From positions 1-13,350 of the forward strand of contig WQUN01000091.1 in the NCBI GenBank assembly GCA_009782085.1: a stretch of 13,350 nucleotides of DNA, written 5' to 3'. Origin of the DNA: Bacillota bacterium. Its GTDB lineage: Bacteria > Bacillota > Clostridia > Lachnospirales > WQUN01. The position numbers were made by a program, and so were the translations under genes. The notes under the pieces are model-generated. The model saw nothing but the letters and a program-made list of their open reading frames with translations. It did no database searches and was not told the origin of the DNA. Each line of letters begins with the position of its first letter. Positions within the stretch are counted from its first letter, which is position 1. This document shows, piece by piece, positions 1 through 8,100 of this stretch.

Positions 1-1
1 T

Positions 2-2194
2 GGGCGCGCCGTTGATGAACCACTGATAAGCCAGCGCTCCGGGAACCGGCGAGGTTATGCCGCTCGTGTCGGCTGTCAGCGTGTTTCCGGCCCTGGGCGT
101 GCCCAAGATAGCCACGGCGCCCTCGAGCGCCGCATGGCCGTCCGGGAGGATCGTATACGCGCCCAGGTCAAGGTTGCGCCCGGCGCCGTATTCCGAGCCC
201 GGATTGACATAGATTGTAATTTCATATGTCCCGGGATCGGTGGGAACCGTCATCGAGTTGTTGTAGTAAACATAAATCACTCCGATTCCGCTCAGGTCGG
301 AGGACACCGTTACGCCCTGCGGGCCGCCGTTATAGACCGCGCTCTGCGGCGTAAAGCTGAAATGGCTCGCGTCCGGAGGAGGAAGGGCCTCTGTCGTCGC
401 CGTGAACGCGTGGGGGCCGGACAGATTCGGGATCGTGTAGGTCCCGTCCGCAACCTGGCCCGTGACGTCGGTCCCGTTGTCCGTCAGGGACGTCAACTTG
501 TATCCCGGGTACGGATCGATTGTGAATACGCGCTCGCCGGCCAAAACCGCGCCGGACGGGGAAATGCTGACGCTCCCGTCGGACGTGACCGTCACCATGT
601 AGTAGACATAGACCCGTCCGCCGACCGTCACGGAGATCGAAGACGTGCCGGCCGGGATGAAGATGCGCAGATTGCCCCTCGAGTTGAGGATATAGTTGTT
701 GTCGTCCGTCCAGACGCCGTTGGAGCCGTAGGCCGCGCCGTCCACCGTAATGGCGCTTACCGCCGCGCCGGCGGGCAGGCCGCCCACATAGACGCCGTCG
801 ACCGGGTTCCCGGAGGCGTCTTTCGCGCCGTGCTCGAGCGACATGACGTTTCCGCCCGTGACGACGACGCTGCCGCAGTTGTTTGTGATAGAAAAGAGCG
901 TGCCGCCGTTGATCCTGAGCGCGCCGCTGCCGTAAGTCGCGGCGGTGCCGCCGCCGCTGCCGATGCCGTGGCTGCCGGCGTAAACGATGCCGCCGTTGAT
1001 GACGACGGTTCCGCAGGGGCTGCCGGGGCCGGACTTGTTGCCGTCGCCGCCGATCCCCGCGCCGATGCCGTAGCCGCCGGTCTGCGTCCCGGTGTCAGCC
1101 GTCAGCTTGCCCGTCCCTTCGGACTGCGACCAGAGGGTAAGGCTGTTGCCGGGGCTGACGCCTATCGCGGCGGCGTCGCCGGCGCTCATCACGGTCATGT
1201 CGCAGCCGTCGGCGAGGATCAGGTTCACGTCGCCGGATACAACGAGGCTGTTCTTGTAAACGAGCGTCCCGTAGGCGACATACCAGCCGGCGGTCAGCGC
1301 GGTCTCGCTGCCGTCGAGAACCTTCACGTCGCTGGCGTACTGCTGCTGCCTGTTCGCGTCGTTGTAAAACACGTAGCCGGCCGGCTGCGGATTCGCCGCC
1401 CAGTTGTTAATTCGCGAAACGATATAGTCCACGCCGTTTATCTTAATCGTAATGACGGACACGTCCGTGGGCAGCCACAGGAACAGTTCGCCGCCCGTGC
1501 TGAAGGACGAGGCGTCGGTTGTCCACATGGCGCTGGTGCCGTAGGCCGAGGCGAGGGCCGTGTCCGCCGAAACGACGCTTACCGGCGCGCCGGCGGGCAG
1601 GCCGCTCACCCGGATCATTGAGACCGGTCTTCCCGAGGCGTCTTTGGCCGACATCTGGTACAGATAGTTACGGACATAGACGCTGCCGCCCGTGATGACG
1701 ACGTTGTCGCCAAGGATCGAGCGCGCGCCGACCGTGCCGGCGTTGATCTCTACCGTGCCGACCGCGGCGTTTCCGCCGCCGCTGCCCAGGCTGTAGCAAT
1801 CATTGACGTTTATGACGCCGCCGTTGATGACGATCGTCCCGGCGCCGACGCCCGCGTAGCCGTAATTGCAGTCGCTTCCGATCCCCGCGCCGTTGCCCAT
1901 GGTTCCGTTTGCCATTAAGGACTTCGCCGTCAGGCGGCCGGTTCCGCCGGCCTGCGACCAGACCGTCAGGCTGTTGCCGGGGTCGACGGTGATACCCGCG
2001 CTGGGGTCTGTCCCCGTGACGGTCATGTCGCAGCCGTCCGCCAAAATCAGTTTCACGTCGCCGGATATGATAATGTTGCCGAAGTCGAGCGCGCCGCTGG
2101 CTATGTACCAGCCGGTGGTCAGCGTCGTCTCGCTGCCGTCAAGCTGCGTCACGTCAGACGCGTACATCGGCCATTTGTGCGCGTCGACATAGGT
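2..2194 (-). repeat. Super-repeat unit 2 of the giant gene (modules 8-9 plus the same C-terminal domains), cut by window edge
   Basis: Codons 2513-3243 repeat the order of unit 1: module 8, module 9, InlB-like (from about residue 3046), MBG-like (about 3120-3195) and the start of the Ig-like domain. The window ends inside the Ig-like domain at a Phe-Ile-Asn-Gly-Ala-Pro sequence. By comparison with unit 1, about 47 codons of this unit lie outside. Bases 1861-2008 match 4210-4357 with only three differences, while other parts of the pair differ visibly more. Confidence 0.85.
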
Positions 2195-5100
2195 CGCGCC
2201 GCCGCCGGCCGCCGCGACTGTCACCGGGGCCGAGGTCAGGCTTCCGGAATAATTCGCGGCGGTGACGGTGACCGTGAGCGCCTTCCCCACGTCCGCCGCC
2301 GCAGGCGCGTAGGCCCGGTCTGTCGCGCCGGATACGGGAGCGCCGTCGATGAACCACTGATAGGACAGCTCTCCGGGATCCGCCGAGGTTATGCCGCTCG
2401 TGTCGGCCGTAATCGCGTATCCGGCTATAGGCGTGCCCGTGACGGCCACGGAGCCCTCGAGCGCCGCCTGGAGCGGGAGGATCGTATACGCGCCCAGGTC
2501 GTAATTTATCAGCGCGCCGTATTCCGCGTTCGCGGAGGTGGAAACTGTAATCTCATATGTCCCCGGGTCGGTGGGAATCGTGCGCGAGTTGTTATAGCGA
2601 ACGGATATATCCCCGATCCCGCTCAGGTCGCAGGACACCGTGACGCCCTGCGGGCCGCCGTTATAGACCGCGCTCTTGGGCGCGAAGCTGAAATGGCTCC
2701 CGTCCGGAGGGGGAAGGGCCTCTGTCGTCGCCGCCAGCGTATGGGGGCCGGACAGATTCTGGATCGTGTAAGTCCCGTCCACGACCCGGTCCGTGACGTC
2801 GATCCCGTCGTCCGTCAGGGACGCCAACTTGTATCCCGGGAACGGAGTGAGTGTGAATACGCGGTCGCCGCCGGCCAAAACCGCGCCGGACGGGGAATAG
2901 CTCAGGTGCCCGTCGGTCGTGAACCTCACCATGTAATAATCGTAGACCACGCCGCCGACAGTCACGGAGATCGAAGACGCGTCGGGCGGGATATAGATGA
3001 GCAGATTGCCTCTCGAGTTTTGGATAAAGTTGTTGTCGTCCGTCCAGACGCCGTTGGAGCCGTAGGCCGCGCCGTCCACCTTAATGTCGCTTACCGCCGC
3101 GCCGGCGGGCAGGCCGCCCACATTGACGCCTATGAGCGGGTTCCCGGAGGCGTTCTTGGGGTTGTACATGCTCAACATGACGCTTCCGCCCGTGACGACG
3201 GTTTCGCTATCAATTGAGATTGCGTAGACCGTGCCGCCGTTGATCCTTACCATGCTGCCGGAGAAATTGCCGCCGGAGCTGGAGGAGCCGGGGCCGATGT
3301 TGTGGACGGCGTACACGATGCCGCCGTTGATGACGAGCGTTCCTAAGCCGCCGGCGGGGCCGGACATGTTGCCGTCGCCGCCGATCCCCGCGCCGTAGCT
3401 CATGGAACCGGTCTGCGTCAGGGGGTCCGCCGTCAGCTTGCCCGTCCCTTCGGACTGCGACCAGATCGTCAGGCTGTTGCCGGGGCTGACGTTGATCGCG
3501 GCGGCGTCGCCGGTGCTCATTACGGTCATGTCGCAGCCGTCGGCGAGGATCAGGTTCACATCGCCGGATATTACGAGGCTGTTCTTATAAACGAGCGTCC
3601 CGTCGGCGACATACCAGCCGGTGGTCAGCGCGGTCTCGCTGCCGTCGAGGCGCGTCACGTTGCTGGCGTGCTGCTGCTGCCTGTTCGCGTCGCTGTAGGG
3701 CACCTCGCCCGCCGGTTGCGAATCCGCCGCCCAGTTGCTCGGCCGGAAGAGCATATGGGCTAAGCCGTCTATCGTAATCGCTATGACGTACACGTCCGAA
3801 GGCAGCCACAGGTACAGTTCGCCGCCCGTACTGAAGGGCGTTGAGGCGTCGGTCGTCCACATGGCGTTTGTGCCGTAGGTCTCCCAGTCGTAGGCATCCC
3901 CGGCCGACGAAACCGCGCTCACCGCCGCGCCCGCGGGCAGGCCGCTCACCCGGATCATTGACAGCGGTCTTCCCGAGGCGTCTTTGGCCGACGTCTGGTA
4001 CTGATAGTAATGGACAAGGACGCTGCCGCCCGTTATGACGACGTTGTCGCCGTTTATCCCGCTCGCGTTGACCGTGCCGCCGTTGATTTCAACCGCGCCT
4101 ATTTTGGCGTTTCCGCCTCCGCCGCCCAGGCCGGACATGGGATAGCATTCAGTGGCGGTTATGATTCCGCCGTTGATGATTATCGTCCCGGCGCCAACAC
4201 CCGCGTAGGCGTAATTGCAGTCGCTCCCGATCCCCGCGCCGTTGCCCATGGTTCCGTTTGCCATTAAGGACTTCGCCGTCAGGCGGCCCGTTCCGCCGGC
4301 CTGCGACCAGACCGTCAGGCTGTTGCCGGGGTTGACGGTGATACCCGCGCTGGGGTCGGTTCCCGTCGCGGTCATGTCGCAGCCGTCCGCCAGGATCAGG
4401 TTCACGTCGCCGGATATGACGAGGTTGCCGAAATCGAGCGTCCCGTTCGCTATGTACCAGCCGGTGGTCAGTGTGGTTTCGCCGCCGGTAAGCTCTGTTA
4501 CGCTGTCGGCGTACTGAGCCTGTTTGTTCGCGTCCACGTAAGGCGCGCCGACAGGCCCGCCGCCGCCCTGCTGGGCCGTTACCGTCTCGTCTCCGCTGCC
4601 CTTCAGGGTCACGGAATAATCCGCGCCGTCGATGGTGATGACCGCCGCGGCGGCGCTCTGAGGCAGCCAGAGGAACAAGCTGCCGCCGGCGTTGGTCCAT
4701 ACGGCGTTGGTTCCGTAGGCCGACACGTCCGTCGAGATATAGCTCACCGCCGCTTTTGCCGGCAGGCCGTTCACCCGGACGCTCCGGAGTTCGTTTCCGG
4801 TTATGTCCGTGACGACGCCCACGGCCGGGTGGAAGGCGGAGACTTCGAGCGTGCCGCCGGATACGCAGACGGTTCCGGCGTGAATACTCGGGCCGTGGAG
4901 CGTGCCGCCGTTGATTTCTATCGCGCAGGCGCTCGGGTCGCTGACGCCGTTGCCCTTGCCGATGAAGACGCTGCTGATGGCGGACACGACGCCGCCGTTT
5001 ATGGTGACCGTTCCGCAGTCGCCCACGGACGGGCCGCCGTCGCCGCCGATCCCCGCGCCCAGGTTGGCCCTTGCCGCCAGGCTTCCCGTCCCGCCGGCCT

Positions 5101-8100
5101 GCGACCAGATGGTCAGGCTGTTGCCGGGGCTGACGTTTATCGCGGCGGTGTTGACGTCGGGGCTCGTCACCGTCATGACGCAGCCGTCCGCCAAAATCAG
5201 GTTCACGTCGCCGGAAACGACGAGGCTGCCGTAGTCCAGCGTCCCTTCCGCTATGTACCAGCCGGTTGTCAGCGTCGTCTCGCTGCCGTCAAGCGCCGTC
5301 ACGCTGCCGGCGTAATGCGGCTGTTTGTTCGCGTCCACGTAGGGCACGCCGCCCGGCGGCTGGGCCGTCACAGTCTCGTCCCCGCTGCCCGTCAGGGTAA
5401 CGGTATAGTCCACGCCGTCGATGGTGATGATCACGGTGGACGCGGTCGGAGGCATCCTTAGAAGGCCCGCCTTGCCGGCGGCCGGCTGTATGGCGGCCGG
5501 CTGTATGGCGGAGGCGCTGACGATTACGTCCGCCGGGGACGGCGGGAGCCACAGGTAGAGCATTCCGTCCGCGTCCGTCCACACGGCGTTGGAGCCGTAA
5601 GCCGCCCCGTCCACGGTAATGGAACTGACCGCCGCGTTGGCGGGCAGGCCGCTCACCGTGACCCGGCGAAGCTGAATTCCGGAGCCGTCGGTGACGCTTA
5701 CCTGGGCGCTTGGGTTAAAGAGGTCGTAGGGGAGGCCGTTCATACTGCCTCCGGTGACTGTTACGCCGGCAGCCATGATCATGGAGACGACCGTGCCGCC
5801 GTTTATCACGACATTGCCGCTAAAGTTGTATTTAATGGAATGAGCTACGAAATCCGATCCCCACATGGTTGTGACGTTCCTGCCGCCGCCGATGCCGTTG
5901 ACGGTGGCCAAAACGCCGCCGTTGATGACAACCGTTCCGCAGCTGCCGCCGCCTATCGCCGCGGCTAAGTAAGAAGGGTTGGCGCTCAGCGAGACGGCCG
6001 GAACGTTTGCCGTAAGTTTGCCCGTTCCGCCGGCTTGCGACCAGACAGTCAGGCTGTTGCCGTCGCTGACGCCGATCGCGGCGATGTCGTAATTGGGGCT
6101 CGTGGCGGTCATGTCGCAGCCGTCCGCCAAAATCAGGTTCACGTCGCCGGAAACGACGAGGCTGCCGTAGTCCAGCGTCCCGTTCGCTATGTACCAGCCG
6201 GTGGTCAGCGTGGTTTCGCTTCCATTAAGCTCCGTCACATTGTCGGCGTATTGCGGCTGTTTGTCCGCGTCCACGTAAGGCGTGCCGCCCTGCTGCTGGA
6301 CCGACACGGTCTCGTCTCCGGCGCCCGTCAGGGCTACGGTATAGTCCGCGCCGTCGATGGTGATGATCAACGTGGACGCCGTCGGCGGAAGCGCACGGTT
6401 CATTAGGCCCGAGGTTGTAACAATGGGCGCCGGGGACGGCGGGAGCCACAGGTAGAGCTTTCCGTCCGCGTCCGTCCAAACGGCATTGGAGCCATAGACC
6501 GCCCCGTCCACCGTAATGGAGCTGACCGCCGAATTGGCGGGCAGGCCGCTCACCGTGACCTGGCGGAGCTGAGTTCCGGAGCCGTCGGTGACGCCGGTGG
6601 TGCTGGAGAGCAAGATGATTGGGTAGTTGCCGATTAGGTCGGTTAAAAGGCGGCTTATTGTGCCTCCTGTGATTGTTATGGCATTAGCCGAAAAAACGGT
6701 GGAGACGACCGTACCGCCGTTTATTTCGATATTGCCGGTATGGTTATACGTTAAAAAGTAGGATATGATGTTACCCGCTTGAGTAAGATATCCGGTGTTC
6801 ATCCCGCCGCCGAATCCGCCGGTGGCGGTCAAAACCCCGCCGTTGACGACAATCGTCCCGCAAGGTCTGCCGCCTATTGCCGCGGTGGGGTAATAAGGGA
6901 TGTGGGCATCCGAAATGATCGGAACGCTTGCCGTAAGTTTGCCCGTTCCGCCGGACTGCGACCAGATAGTCAGACTGTTGCCGTCGCTGACGCCGATCGC
7001 GGCGATGTAGGAATCTGTGCTCGTGGCGGTCATTTCGCAGCCGTCCGCCAGGATAAGGTTCACGTCGCCGGACACGGTCAGTTGGCCGTAGTCCAGCTTC
7101 CCGTTCGCTATGTACCAGCCGGTGGTCAGCGTCGTCTCGCCGCCTGTGAGAGGCGTCGCGTTGTCCGCGTTCTGCGGCTGTTTGTCCGCGTCCACGTAGG
7201 GCGCGCCGCCGCTCTTGGGCTGCGCCGCCGCCTCAGCGCCGCCGTCGCCCACAGTGGCGACGTAGTCCACGCCGTCTATCGTCACGGTGATGACGGAGAC
7301 CGGCGCGTCCGCCGCGGCCGGAAGAACGGCGTCAGCCGCGGACGGAAGCACGGCGTCCGTGGCGACCACGACGTCGGAGGAGGCCGGCGGGAGCCAGAGG
7401 TAAATCCAACCGTACGGGCTGGTCCACACGGCGTTGGAGCCGTAAACCGCCCCGTTCACCGTGATGCCGCTTACCCTCGCGCTCGCGGGCAGGCCGTATA
7501 TCGAGACATAGCTGACCGGGCGGGAGACGGCGGTTTGCCCGGGCCAGGGGTTCAGCGTTGTGTTGTTCATTGCGACTGACGCCATAATGGTGTTGACGCT
7601 GCCGCCCGTGACGAAGACGGTCTTGGCGTTGACAACGCCGACGTTAAGCGTGCCGCCGCAGAAAATGGCCGTTCCGTCAGCGGGATAGTTGAAGTAGCTC
7701 CCGTCCAGGCCGGCCGTGGCCGCCGGGCCGATGAAGAAGGTCGAAACAGCGGGGGGATGGGTGGAGGCGGGAGCGATCGGCAACAGGTCGCTCAATATAA
7801 ACATGTCCTGTCTGCCGTTGATGACGCCGCCGTTGACAGTGACCGTCCCGCAGCTCTGGGCCTGTTGTATGGCGTTGACGCTGTAAAAGCCGCCGCCGAT
7901 TCCCGCGCCGATTAGGACCTGGTTCGGATCGGGGTAGGCTTGATCCGGCGGCAAATTCAGCGTCGAATTCACGGTCCCCGCCAAAATCGGCGTGACCGAT
8001 ACCGTCAGGCTCCCCGTCCCGCCGGCCTGCGACCAGATAGTCAGGCTATTGCCCGCACCGACGTTTATGGCGGCGGTTCCGGGAACGCCGGTCGCGGTCA

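Noticed and set aside
134..3217. Long plus-strand frames over the giant gene, including 495 and 346 codons
   Set aside because: They are rich in Arg, Ala, Gly and Val with no domain signature, lack ribosome binding sites, and recur in the same form over each repeat. They are antisense shadows of a GC-rich minus-strand gene.
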